Shown here: one piece after another, positions 7,584-14,432 of the stretch | Position numbering within the stretch: position 1 is the first letter of the stretch | Layout: every line of letters starts with the position of its first letter | NCBI GenBank assembly: GCA_023456995.1 | Contig: JAEWNU010000166.1 | Span: 1 to 14,432, forward strand | Direction of reading: 5' to 3' | From: Bacillota bacterium | Lineage (GTDB): Bacteria > Bacillota > Clostridia > Oscillospirales > Ruminococcaceae | Length of the DNA stretch: 14,432 nucleotides | Position numbers and translations under genes: made by a program | The notes under the pieces: model-generated | Told to the model about the DNA's origin: nothing | Seen by the model: the letters and a program-made list of their open reading frames with translations, nothing else | Database searches by the model: none

Positions 7584-8255
7584 ATGCGAATCAGAAGAAA
7601 ACCATGGGCTCGGCCTGAACTTGCCGAAAGCCCGTTTGTTATAGACCGCCCCGACGACTGTCGCGGGCATTGGAAAGAGACATTTGCCCGGCCCGGAGCG
7701 CCGCTGCATTTAGAGCTAGGCTGTGGCAAGGGCGGGTTTATCGCTCAGAAGGCCTTTGAGAACCCCGACATCAATTTTCTGGCCGTTGACCTTAAAAGTG
7801 AGGTGCTTGGTCTTGCCAAACGTAATGCCGAGCGGGTCTATTCCGAGGGTGGGGGCGCGGTGGACAATCTCCGTCTTGCCGCCCATAACATAGAATGGAT
7901 TGATCATATGCTCGCCCCCGAGGACCAAATTGCGAAGATCTATATTAACTTTTGCAATCCGTGGCCTAAAAAGCGCGATTTTAAGCATAGGCTCACCCAC
8001 CCCAGACAGCTGGCGCTCTATAAAAAATTTTTGATGCCGGGGCACGAGCTGTGGTTTAAAACCGACGACGACATTCTTTTTGAAGCATCCGGGGAATATC
8101 TTACTGAATGTGGATTTAAGATAGTTGAACATATTGTTGATCTGCCAGCCTCTCACGAGGCTTCGGCTATTATGACAGAACACGAGCGGATGTTTCGTGA
8201 TATGGGGCTGCCCATACACTATATTGCCGCCGTGCTGCAGGAGGGACATATATGA
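7584..8255 (+). CDS. trmB: tRNA (guanine46-N7)-methyltransferase
   Basis: 223 residues. It methylates N7 of G46 in the variable loop of tRNA using SAM. The SAM-binding motif LELGCGKGGF is at 43-52 and the ribose-binding acidic residue is Asp69 (AVDLK). The family signature reads NFCNPWPKKR (122-131), with Asn where many members have Asp before PWP. FKTDDD (158-163) and the C-terminal MTEHERMFRDMGLPI (197-211) match the TEYE..F...G.PI motif. The frame opens with ATG at 7578, directly against the GGAGG at 7573-7577, so that codon is too close; ATG at 7584 with six-base spacing gives the usual family N-terminus MRIRRKPWA. It overlaps the next gene by four bases (ATGA), so the two are translationally coupled. 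Confidence 0.95.
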   Translation: MRIRRKPWARPELAESPFVIDRPDDCRGHWKETFARPGAPLHLELGCGKGGFIAQKAFENPDINFLAVDLKSEVLGLAKRNAERVYSEGGGAVDNLRLAAHNIEWIDHMLAPEDQIAKIYINFCNPWPKKRDFKHRLTHPRQLALYKKFLMPGHELWFKTDDDILFEASGEYLTECGFKIVEHIVDLPASHEASAIMTEHERMFRDMGLPIHYIAAVLQEGHI

Positions 8256-8971
8256 AACCATTGATACTACTTACTGCGGGGTACGAAGTTTCCACAAACG
8301 GGCAAAACCGTCGATACCTCTATCAAAACTATGCCGACGCCGTCACCCGTGCAGGGGGCATTCCACTGTTGCCGCTTGATAACGGTGAACTGGCGGAGGA
8401 TTTGGTCGAGAGGGTTCAGGGGCTGCTGCTCACTGGCGGGCCGGATCTCGATCCTGCGCTTTATGGTGAAGAAGCGCTCCCGGAGTGTGGAAAAATTGAT
8501 TCTCAGCGCGATGCGATGGAATATAAACTGCTTGAGCGCTTTGTGAAAGCGAAGAAGCCGGTGTTCGGAATCTGCCGCGGTATGCAGATTCTTAACAGCT
8601 ATTTTGGCGGCACATTATGGCAGGATCTGCCTACCCAGCTTGGGGTTGTACACAGCGGGGGCGATAAGCCACACGACTGCGTGCATATGACCGAACTGAT
8701 GCCCGGATCACAGTTGCATCAGCTTTATGGTAGCCGCATCATAACCAACAGCTACCACCACCAGTCGGTTAAGATGATGGCAGAGGGCTTTGTTTGTGCC
8801 GCTGTCTGTGGCGAGGTTATCGAGGCGATGGAGCACACGACTTTGCCGATTTTTGCGGTGCAGTGGCACCCTGAACGAATGACCGGCGTTGACCGCTTTG
8901 TACACCATGGGCCCGATTCAGCTCCGCTGTTTCTCAACTTTGTTAAACAGTGCGAAATGTCGGGTAAATAA
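8252..8971 (+). CDS. Class I glutamine amidotransferase-like hydrolase (peptidase C26, PuuD-like)
   Basis: 239 residues. The catalytic triad of class I amidotransferase folds is complete: nucleophile Cys108 in GICRGMQ (106-112) and the pair His206/Glu208 in QWHPER (204-209). LLTGGPDLDPALYGE (59-73) and the SQRDAMEYKLL segment (84-94) are typical of the gamma-glutamyl-GABA hydrolase group. Members cleave gamma-glutamyl amides, for example gamma-glutamyl-GABA in putrescine breakdown, but here no other polyamine genes are nearby, so the substrate is open. The start ATG overlaps the trmB stop by four bases; AGGAGG lies just upstream within trmB. A strong terminator follows the gene. Confidence 0.9.
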   Translation: MKPLILLTAGYEVSTNGQNRRYLYQNYADAVTRAGGIPLLPLDNGELAEDLVERVQGLLLTGGPDLDPALYGEEALPECGKIDSQRDAMEYKLLERFVKAKKPVFGICRGMQILNSYFGGTLWQDLPTQLGVVHSGGDKPHDCVHMTELMPGSQLHQLYGSRIITNSYHHQSVKMMAEGFVCAAVCGEVIEAMEHTTLPIFAVQWHPERMTGVDRFVHHGPDSAPLFLNFVKQCEMSGK

Positions 8972-9004
8972 TCGCAACGTAACAATTTAAAAGTAAAAAG
9001 CAGA

Positions 9005-9040
9005 CCCGGGCAGAAAGTGGCTTCTGCCCGGGCTTACTTT
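9005..9040. terminator. Bidirectional intrinsic terminator
   Basis: CCCGGGCAGAA (9005-9015) and TTCTGCCCGGG (9022-9032) form a perfect 11-bp stem with a 6-base loop. On the plus strand CTTACTTTT follows, serving the trmB/C26 operon. On the minus strand TCTGCTTTTTACTTTT follows, serving the 39-aa gene whose stop codon is directly adjacent. Confidence 0.88.
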
Positions 9041-9153
9041 TCGCTTATTAGGGCAACCTCGTCATAAAAGACGAAGTCGTCGATATCTCCCTGCACTTCA
9101 AACCACTCCATAAAATTTAACAATACATTATAGTCGCTTTCATTCTGTTCCAT
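9034..9153 (-). CDS. 39-aa acidic small protein, unknown
   Basis: A short frame running from ATG at 9153 to TAA at 9036-9034. The product begins MEQNESDYNVLLNFMEWFE and ends DEVALISEK. It is strongly acidic, with a hydrophobic and aromatic middle (WFEV...FVFY), no signal peptide and no membrane helix. The case for a real gene is the context: AAAAGGAGA is placed eight bases before the ATG, a TATAAT -10 lies at 9191-9186 on the same strand, and a terminator abuts the stop. It is thus a complete small transcription unit. I do not recognise a family. It may be a small regulatory or adaptor protein, but no function can be stated. Confidence 0.6.
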   Translation of the reverse strand: MEQNESDYNVLLNFMEWFEVQGDIDDFVFYDEVALISEK

Positions 9154-9185
9154 AGTTGCCGTCTCCTTTTAAAATAGCTTCTACC

Positions 9186-9191
9186 ATTATA
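9186..9191 (-). promoter_or_regulatory. -10 box of the 39-aa gene
   Basis: A perfect TATAAT on the minus strand, about 33 bases before the ATG at 9153. No good -35 lies at the right distance (TTAACA is 20 bases away), so the promoter may be weak or activator-dependent. Confidence 0.4.
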
Positions 9192-9231
9192 CGCAGCCCG
9201 CACGAAAAAGATGTTAAAAAAAGTAAGCCAA

Positions 9232-9260
9232 TTGATATTTTACCTGTAAAACGATATAAT
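9232..9260 (+). promoter_or_regulatory. Strong sigma-A promoter, about 330 bases upstream of murD
   Basis: TTGATA (9232-9237) and TATAAT (9255-9260) are exactly 17 bases apart, close to consensus. It is divergent from the 39-aa gene's -10. The next plus-strand gene is murD at 9589, so the transcript either has a leader of about 320 bases or ends early at the hairpin near 9298-9336. Confidence 0.65.
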
Positions 9261-9588
9261 ACTAAAATAGCATAGTTATCCATTCAGACCGTTTTTTACG
9301 AAGGAACGCTGTTTTCTTTCGGTACAGCAGCTTCGTTTATTGTAGCCTGATTGTGCGTATAAATTATTACGCCTTTTAATTTAATATAATGATAACTTTT
9401 GGATTCTTTTTTCTAATGTTTATTCTTGCGTCATCTTGGAAAGCTTTTATATTTAATTCATTATTTCAAACCAAAAGAAGCATAAACTTTTAAATAGTGT
9501 TTGCTGTGCGAAAGCTTTCATCAGTCATGCTGCGCAGGGTGAAAACTTTTTCATACACATAGAATGCAGCGGCAGAAGGGAGTTTCTT
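9261..9588 (+). other. Long AT-rich leader of murD with an early hairpin
   Basis: No supportable gene lies here. Near its start, ACGAAG (9298-9303) pairs with CTTCGT (9331-9336) and, inside it, GCTGT (9308-9312) with ACAGC (9324-9328), followed by TTTATTG. This could end a short RNA of about 75 bases or act as an attenuator. A second TATAAT at 9385-9390 lacks a convincing -35. A weak promoter-like pair TTGGAA/CATTAT near 9436-9464 is also present. The murD RBS AAGGGAG closes the region. Confidence 0.3.
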
Positions 9589-10980
9589 ATGTATTATAAT
9601 GCCAAGAACTTTTTCCCTCTTATGAAAGATCGAAAAATAGACGTCATCGGCTTCGGGGTGAGTAATTCGGAGCTTTTGTTTCGGCTGGTACAGAGCGGCG
9701 CGCAGGTGACGCTGCACGACAGCCGAGCTGAAGATCAGTTTCGTCCCGAACAGATAGAGCGCCTGAAAAAAGCGCATGTCGAGCTGTCATTGGGACAGAA
9801 TTACCTGGAAGATCTAAACGGCGAAATCATTTTCCGCACGCCAGGCCTGCCTTTTACCACCGCCCAGCTAACCCGAGCGCGTGAGCGGGGCAAAATCGTC
9901 ACCAGTGAGCTGGAGGTTTTCATGCGTTTGTGCCCCTGCCCGATCTACGGCGTGACCGGCTCGGACGGAAAAACCACCACCTCAAGCATTCTTGCCGAGA
10001 TGCTGCGACGCTCTGGCAAGACGGTGCATTTAGGTGGCAACATCGGTAAGCCGCTATTGCCAATTCTAGATATGGTGAGCGAAAACGATCTGTGCGTCAT
10101 TGAGCTTTCAAGCTTCCAACTGTTGTCGATGCGCTGCTCACCCGATGTGGCGGTCGTGACCAACATCAGCCCCAATCATCTCGATGTGCATAAGGATATG
10201 GCGGAATATGTCGGTGCAAAACGCAATATTGTGCGTCACCAGAGTGCTTTTGCACGGGCAGTGCTCTCCGCAGACAGCGCCGGTGCCGAGGCATTTAAAG
10301 AAGAGGTGCGGGGGCAGCTATCCTTTTTTTCGCGACAGCGCCCAGTGCAAAACGGTGCATGGATGGACAGTAAAGGCGACCTTTACCACAGCACGGGCGG
10401 TCGCGCGGTCTTTTTGATGAATCGCAACGAGATAAAGTTGCCGGGTTTGCATAATGTTGAAAATGTTCTGGCGGCTGTCAGCGCCGCTTGGGGTACCGCC
10501 ACCCCTAAGCAGATTTGTGATGCCGCCCGCACGTTCGGCGGGGTTGAGCACCGCATTGAATTTGTGCGCCTCAAGGATGGCGTGCGCTGGTATAACGATT
10601 CAATCGCCACCTCCCCCACAAGAACGGTGGCGGGGCTAATGAGCTTTGAAGAAAAACTGATTTTAATTGCAGGCGGCTATGACAAAAAAATTCCGTTTGA
10701 GCCGCTGGCGCGTCCGGTGCTCAATCATGTTAAACTGCTGATACTCACCGGGCCAACCGCCGATAAAATTGAGCAGGCGGTCACCGAGGCGGACGGGTTT
10801 AAAGCCAGCGGGCTAAAAATCATTCGTGCGAAGGATTTGTCCGATGCCGTGGCACAGGCCAATGAAAATGCCAAATTTGGCGACGTGGTAACTTTGAGCC
10901 CTGCCTGCGCCAGCTTTGACGCCTTTTCTAATTTTGAAGAGCGGGGCAATTACTATAAGAAACTGGTCAATGCCCTTTAA
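9589..10980 (+). CDS. murD: UDP-N-acetylmuramoyl-L-alanine--D-glutamate ligase
   Basis: 463 residues, normal family length. It adds D-glutamate to UDP-MurNAc-L-Ala in the cytosolic stage of peptidoglycan synthesis. The N-terminal Rossmann-type domain starts VIGFGVSN (19-26). The ATP loop is GVTGSDGKTTT (121-131, Lys128). Further Mur-ligase motifs are GGNIGKPL (149-156), ELSSFQL (172-178), TNISPNHLDVH (191-201), Lys211 in YVGAKRNI (the family's carbamylated-lysine position), HRIEF (321-325), NDSIATSPTRT (336-346) and LSPACASFDAFSNFEERG (436-453). The start ATG at 9589 has AAGGGAG six bases upstream. No other mur or fts genes are adjacent; instead it heads an operon with two M42 peptidases 15 bases downstream. 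Confidence 0.97.
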   Translation: MYYNAKNFFPLMKDRKIDVIGFGVSNSELLFRLVQSGAQVTLHDSRAEDQFRPEQIERLKKAHVELSLGQNYLEDLNGEIIFRTPGLPFTTAQLTRARERGKIVTSELEVFMRLCPCPIYGVTGSDGKTTTSSILAEMLRRSGKTVHLGGNIGKPLLPILDMVSENDLCVIELSSFQLLSMRCSPDVAVVTNISPNHLDVHKDMAEYVGAKRNIVRHQSAFARAVLSADSAGAEAFKEEVRGQLSFFSRQRPVQNGAWMDSKGDLYHSTGGRAVFLMNRNEIKLPGLHNVENVLAAVSAAWGTATPKQICDAARTFGGVEHRIEFVRLKDGVRWYNDSIATSPTRTVAGLMSFEEKLILIAGGYDKKIPFEPLARPVLNHVKLLILTGPTADKIEQAVTEADGFKASGLKIIRAKDLSDAVAQANENAKFGDVVTLSPACASFDAFSNFEERGNYYKKLVNAL

Positions 10981-10995
10981 ACAAAGGAGATACTG

Positions 10996-12015
10996 ATGCT
11001 GGATTTGTTAAAAACATTGTGCCCGGCGACGGGGGTTTCAGGCGATGAAGCCGACGCCGCCAAGGCGGCCGAAAAGCTGCTCTCGCCGCTTGGTCGGGTA
11101 GAACACACGCCGCTGGGGAGTGTGTTGTGTTATGTGCCGCCAGTCAAGGCTGGGCTACCGCGTGTCATGCTGGTGGCTCATCTTGATCAGGTTGGCCTGA
11201 TGGTGACTCGAATCACCGATAAGGGCTTTTTAAAGGTGGCCGCGTGTGGTGGGCCAGACAGGCGCACCCTCGCCGGAGCGCGTGTAACCGTGCATACAGC
11301 TTGTTGCAAGCTCCCAGGCGTGGTCGTGGCGACGCCGCCGCACCTTTCGGATGGTAAAACAAAAACTGCGAAACCCGAAGAATTATCGGTTGATATCGGT
11401 TTAAGTGCCGAGGCAGCGCGCGAGAAGGTTGCCCTTGGTGACCGCATCGTCTTAGATGGTGTTTTAGAACCGCTGTTTGGCGACCGTGTCTGTTCAGCGG
11501 CGCTGGATGATCGTGCGGGATGCGCGGCGGTTATACGCGCGGCCGAACTACTAAAAAAGACTGAAAAGGCCGAAATTATTGTGGCACTCGTTTCTCAGGA
11601 AGAAGTCGGATCCTCAGGCGCTGCGACTTCGGCCTTTGCCGTTGCGCCCGATTTTGCCTTTGTCGTTGACGTTTCGATGGGGCTGACCCCCGATGAAAAA
11701 GCCGAGGCATGTGGCGAGATGGGCAAGGGCCCGATGATCGGCGTTGCACCGATTTTAGACCGTCGCCTTTCACTGCGGTTAACTGAGACAGCCAAGCGCG
11801 CCAATATTCCGTGGCAAATTGAAGTGATGGCTAGTCGCACCGGCACCGACGCAGACGCCATCGCCGTTTCTGGCAAGGGTGTGCGTGCGGCGTTGGTATC
11901 GATTCCGCTGCGCTTTATGCACACGCCGGGCGAGGTCGTTTCGCTTTCGGATGTTGAGAATACAGCGAAGCTGATCGCCGAGACAGTTGGAGGTGGCTTA
12001 TGCAACAGCCGATAA
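10996..12015 (+). CDS. M42 family metallopeptidase (first of tandem pair)
   Basis: 339 residues, matching the glutamyl-aminopeptidase/endoglucanase (M42) family of cytosolic di-metal aminopeptidases, which often form tetrahedral 12-mers. All expected metal and catalytic residues are present: His62 and Asp64 (AHLDQVG), bridging Asp171 (ALDDRAG), catalytic Glu202 and ligand Glu203 (SQEEVG), Asp225 (VVDVS) and His309 (RFMHTP). GTDADA (283-288) fits the GTDA motif. The ATG at 10996 has AAAGGAGA five bases upstream and follows murD by 15 bases. It overlaps the next gene by 16 bases. Probable role is trimming peptides to amino acids; the residue preference cannot be read from the sequence. Confidence 0.93.
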   Translation: MLDLLKTLCPATGVSGDEADAAKAAEKLLSPLGRVEHTPLGSVLCYVPPVKAGLPRVMLVAHLDQVGLMVTRITDKGFLKVAACGGPDRRTLAGARVTVHTACCKLPGVVVATPPHLSDGKTKTAKPEELSVDIGLSAEAAREKVALGDRIVLDGVLEPLFGDRVCSAALDDRAGCAAVIRAAELLKKTEKAEIIVALVSQEEVGSSGAATSAFAVAPDFAFVVDVSMGLTPDEKAEACGEMGKGPMIGVAPILDRRLSLRLTETAKRANIPWQIEVMASRTGTDADAIAVSGKGVRAALVSIPLRFMHTPGEVVSLSDVENTAKLIAETVGGGLCNSR

Positions 12016-13013
12016 AAATCCTCTGCGCCGAGCGAGGTATCTCAGGCGATGAGAGCCGTGTCCGAGCCGTCATTGAAAAGCAGCTTTCGGGCAAGTGCGC
12101 CCTTACCGTAGATCCCCTGGGAAATCTGATTGCAGTCAAGAGCGGCCAGAAGCCTCAAAAGAAGATTGTTTTGTTTGCCCACATGGACGAGGTGGGCATG
12201 CTGATAACGGCCATTACCGATGAAGGACTACTGAAGTTTTCGCCGATCGGCATTGACCCGCGTGTGATGCACGGCCGTCGCGTTCGCATTGGAGATGCGG
12301 GTATTCTGGGCGTCATTGGCGCCAAAGCGTGGCACCATCTGGATAACGATGAGCGCGAGGCAGAGCTAAAGTCTGAAGGACTTTATATCGACATCGGTGC
12401 ATGCTCTAAGGAGGAGGCTTCCTCTGTGGTTAGCCTTGGCGACGCGGCCTGCTTTGACGCACCATTTTGCGAGTTTGGCGAGGGGATGTTACTCTCCCGT
12501 GCGCTGGATGACCGCATCGGCTGTGCGTTGCTTATTGACCTGCTTTGCTCCGATTGCCCGTGGGAGTTGACCGGTGTGTTCACCTGCGGTGAGGAATCCT
12601 CAATGTTTGGTGCTACGGCGGCAGCTAATGCCACCGCGCCGGAGATTGCAATTATTCTTGAAACGACCACGGCGGGCGATATCGAAGGCGCTCCCGCCGA
12701 CAAGGTGGTCTGCTCGCTCAAAAAGGGCCCCGTCGTGTCTTTTGCCGACAAGGGGACACTCTACGACCGCGAGTTGTACGCGTTGGCCTTTAACGTGGCA
12801 GCGGAGCGTGGTATCGCGCTCCAGACCAAGGAGGGCGTTTTTGGCGCTAATGAGGGTCGTGTTGTGACCCGCGCAGGGAGCGGTGCCAAAACAATGGCAA
12901 TTTCAGTACCCTGCCGCTACCTGCACAGCGCTTCCAGCGTGGCTGCAATGCAGGATGTGACAGCGACCCAAAAGCTTCTCTCGGCTGTTATTGACCCATT
13001 GGCTCGGTTGTGA
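12000..13013 (+). CDS. M42 family metallopeptidase (second, divergent copy)
   Basis: 337 residues, a paralogue of the preceding gene but clearly divergent. His61/Asp63 (AHMDEVG), Asp170 (ALDDRIG), Glu198/Glu199 (CGEESS) and His309 (RYLHS) are retained. The metal-ligand Asp of the VDV segment is Glu221 (ILETTTAGD), and the family's GTDA motif is replaced by FGANEGR (281-287). Activity is likely but metal geometry or specificity may differ. The ATG at 12000 lies inside the upstream gene, with GGAGG six bases before it. The stop overlaps the next gene's GTG. Some archaeal M42 paralogues form mixed complexes, so a hetero-oligomer with the neighbour is conceivable, though unproven here. Confidence 0.9.
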   Translation: MQQPIKILCAERGISGDESRVRAVIEKQLSGKCALTVDPLGNLIAVKSGQKPQKKIVLFAHMDEVGMLITAITDEGLLKFSPIGIDPRVMHGRRVRIGDAGILGVIGAKAWHHLDNDEREAELKSEGLYIDIGACSKEEASSVVSLGDAACFDAPFCEFGEGMLLSRALDDRIGCALLIDLLCSDCPWELTGVFTCGEESSMFGATAAANATAPEIAIILETTTAGDIEGAPADKVVCSLKKGPVVSFADKGTLYDRELYALAFNVAAERGIALQTKEGVFGANEGRVVTRAGSGAKTMAISVPCRYLHSASSVAAMQDVTATQKLLSAVIDPLARL

Positions 13014-13747
13014 TTGCATTTTGTCAAAGCGCACCGCCGCTTAAAGAACCGGAAACACTTATCAGTTGCCGCATGCAGACATTGCATGTGTGTTACGGTA
13101 CGCTGCCCAATGCGCTAGACTGGTATAAAAGCGACGCGGGCGGCGTACTTTGCCGCTTTGGCAGCGCGTTATTAATATTGGGTAATGTAGATTATGGGGA
13201 GCTTTTCCCCTTTTCAGATTTGTTGGGCGTCACCCGAATCGAATGGATTACGGACAAAAAGACGCCATACGAACCGACCAAGTGTTGGACAAGCACCAGC
13301 CATCCAGTGCTGCACGGCGTTGGCAGCGCCGCGCCAAAATCAGAAATAATTGAAACTGATATTGAACTGCGAAGCTGCTTTTCGCTTTTATGCCAAAGTG
13401 ATGCGCAGTTTGCATGCGAGGCGGAATATCTGCCTTGGCTTTCAGACATGACACGCCGCCGCAACGCCGGTCGAGCTGAGGTTTTTATGCACGCCGATGC
13501 CGCCGTCGCTTGTGTGACGGCTAAGGGGCAGCATAGTGCTTATCTCTCGTCGGTGGCGGTGCTACCCCAAAAACGAGGCACAGGGGTGGGGCTTGCGCTC
13601 GTGCGCGCGGTTGTGGCGCACCCCACACTGCGTGGCGTTGATATTTTTACAGCGGCGCAGTCTGAGGCACTGGTGGGCTTCTACCTTCGGGTGGGCTTTT
13701 CGGTATTGCCACAGCTGCTTACCATTACAGAAAAGAGGAACTCTTGA
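13010..13747 (+). CDS. GNAT acetyltransferase with a ~130-residue N-terminal extension
   Basis: 245 residues. The C-terminal part is a GNAT domain: the strand AYLSSVAVLP (177-186) leads into the acetyl-CoA loop KRGTGVG (188-194), with ALVGFYLRVGF (220-230) as the C-terminal motif. The first 130 or so residues have no motif I recognise and contain several cysteines (5, 20, 28, 48, 92, 123, 128, 136). The start is taken as GTG at 13010, overlapping the TGA of the M42 gene; there is no convincing RBS, so translation is probably coupled. A later in-frame ATG at 13073 also lacks an RBS. The acceptor is unknown. The stop overlaps the next start by one base (TGATG). Confidence 0.85.
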   Translation: MIAFCQSAPPLKEPETLISCRMQTLHVCYGTLPNALDWYKSDAGGVLCRFGSALLILGNVDYGELFPFSDLLGVTRIEWITDKKTPYEPTKCWTSTSHPVLHGVGSAAPKSEIIETDIELRSCFSLLCQSDAQFACEAEYLPWLSDMTRRRNAGRAEVFMHADAAVACVTAKGQHSAYLSSVAVLPQKRGTGVGLALVRAVVAHPTLRGVDIFTAAQSEALVGFYLRVGFSVLPQLLTITEKRNS

Positions 13748-14432
13748 TGATACAACCGGTTTTTCCGATAGATCCAGAAATTTTAGAATTTGCCCGACGA
13801 GCTGAGATTAAGGCCGCGCCCGCTTTTGCCGCTATAGAGGAAAACGAGCAATTTAACGGCATGAAGGTGCTCAAAGCTTTTATTGACAATGGTATTTCAT
13901 CGGCTCACCTTTGTGGCACGACTGGTTACGGTTATGGCGATATCGGCCGCGACGCGCTAGACCGTGTTTTTGCGCAGGCGCTCGGTGCCGAGGATGCGCT
14001 GGTGCGGCACAACTTTGTTTCGGGTACGCACGCGCTGACGGTGGGACTGTTCGGGCTGTTGCGCCCGGGCGATGTGCTGCTTTCGTTGACCGGCAAGCCC
14101 TATGACACGCTGGAGGAAGTCATCGGCATTCGCGATAACGGCCGAAACGAGGGGTCTCTGCGCGATTTTGGGGTGCAGTATGCACAGGTGGAACTTGTTG
14201 ACGGCAAAATTGATATCAAGGCAGCGGCTGAAGCGGTACATGGCGCAAAGGTGGCGTACATACAGCGTTCGCGTGGGTACAGTCTGCGTCCGTCTCTTTC
14301 GGTGGCCGAAATTGGTGAGGCGATTAAAGCTGTCAAGCAGGCGAATCCCAACATCATTGTCATGGTGGACAACTGCTATGGCGAATTTGTCGAGCAGGTT
14401 GAACCCGTTTCTTTTGGTGCTGATTTAATGGT
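13747..14432 (+). CDS. Met_gamma_lyase / 'aluminium resistance' family PLP protein (3' end cut off)
   Basis: 228 complete codons are in the window and the frame stays open at the edge. The N-terminus (MIQPVFPIDPEILEFARRAE), HLCGTTGYGYGDIGRDALDRVFAQ-type segment, RHNFVSGTHAL and SLTGKPYDTLEEVIG match the fold-type I PLP enzyme family annotated as methionine gamma-lyase-like or aluminium resistance protein. IQRSRGYSLRPSL and MVDNCYGEF near the end of the visible part are also characteristic; the PLP-binding lysine is expected beyond the window. Its true substrate is unproven in most species. The ATG overlaps the upstream stop by one base, and AGAGGA lies seven bases before it. It appears to be the fifth gene of the murD operon. 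Confidence 0.9.
   Translation, partial: MIQPVFPIDPEILEFARRAEIKAAPAFAAIEENEQFNGMKVLKAFIDNGISSAHLCGTTGYGYGDIGRDALDRVFAQALGAEDALVRHNFVSGTHALTVGLFGLLRPGDVLLSLTGKPYDTLEEVIGIRDNGRNEGSLRDFGVQYAQVELVDGKIDIKAAAEAVHGAKVAYIQRSRGYSLRPSLSVAEIGEAIKAVKQANPNIIVMVDNCYGEFVEQVEPVSFGADLM

Noticed and set aside
7327..7644. 105-residue plus-strand frame upstream of and overlapping trmB
   Set aside because: Low-complexity, basic and cysteine-containing translation without family signature, no RBS, and it overlaps the trmB promoter, leader and start.
9417..9494. Small 25-codon frame in the murD leader
   Set aside because: No ribosome binding site, AT-driven composition and no supporting promoter or terminator.

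Overview
This window looks like a chromosomal segment of an anaerobic, low-to-mid-GC Firmicute, most likely class Clostridia (Oscillospirales-like). The grounds are strong AGGAGG-type ribosome binding sites, sigma-A-like promoters, a PflX-type radical SAM protein, a DUF1576-like membrane protein, tandem M42 peptidases and a Met_gamma_lyase ('aluminium resistance') family protein. The taxon is inferred from gene content and style. No rRNA, tRNA, CRISPR array, phage gene or transposase gene was seen.

Layout. (1) 1-550, minus: 5' part of a PflX/PflA-like radical SAM protein with a clear promoter at 594-622. (2) 822-1943, minus: a soluble histidine-kinase-like protein whose ATPase domain looks complete but whose H-box has Glu in place of the phospho-accepting His. 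It is transcribed divergently from (3) 2209-3222 and 3472-4488, plus: two adjacent type I GAPDH genes. The first is a normal NAD-type glycolytic enzyme. The second has its own promoter and has changed both classical cofactor-discriminating positions, which suggests NADP use or another altered role. (4) 4522-4818: an intergenic inverted-repeat element with about 31-bp imperfect terminal repeats and a chain of internal hairpins, MITE-like or a structured RNA. A GNAT acetyltransferase (4855-5298) follows.

(5) 5405-5593 and 5800-7080, minus: a 62-aa two-helix membrane protein and a 426-aa multi-spanning DUF1576-like protein with an obvious internal duplication. (6) 7584-8971, plus: trmB (tRNA m7G46 methyltransferase) overlapping a class I glutamine-amidotransferase-like peptidase C26 gene, served by a good promoter at 7379-7407. 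(7) 9034-9153, minus: a 39-aa acidic small protein with a strong RBS and an abutting terminator. (8) 9589-14432, plus: a tightly packed operon of murD, two M42 metallopeptidases, a GNAT protein and a PLP-dependent Met_gamma_lyase family protein that runs off the window. Its junctions are 15 nt apart or overlap, so the genes are probably co-transcribed and translationally coupled.

No multi-gene system that is clearly new was found. The observations most worth following are the cofactor-switched GAPDH paralogue beside a canonical copy, the His-less kinase divergent from it, the structured inverted-repeat element, the orphan promoter with a hairpin upstream of murD, and the unannotated 39-aa gene.
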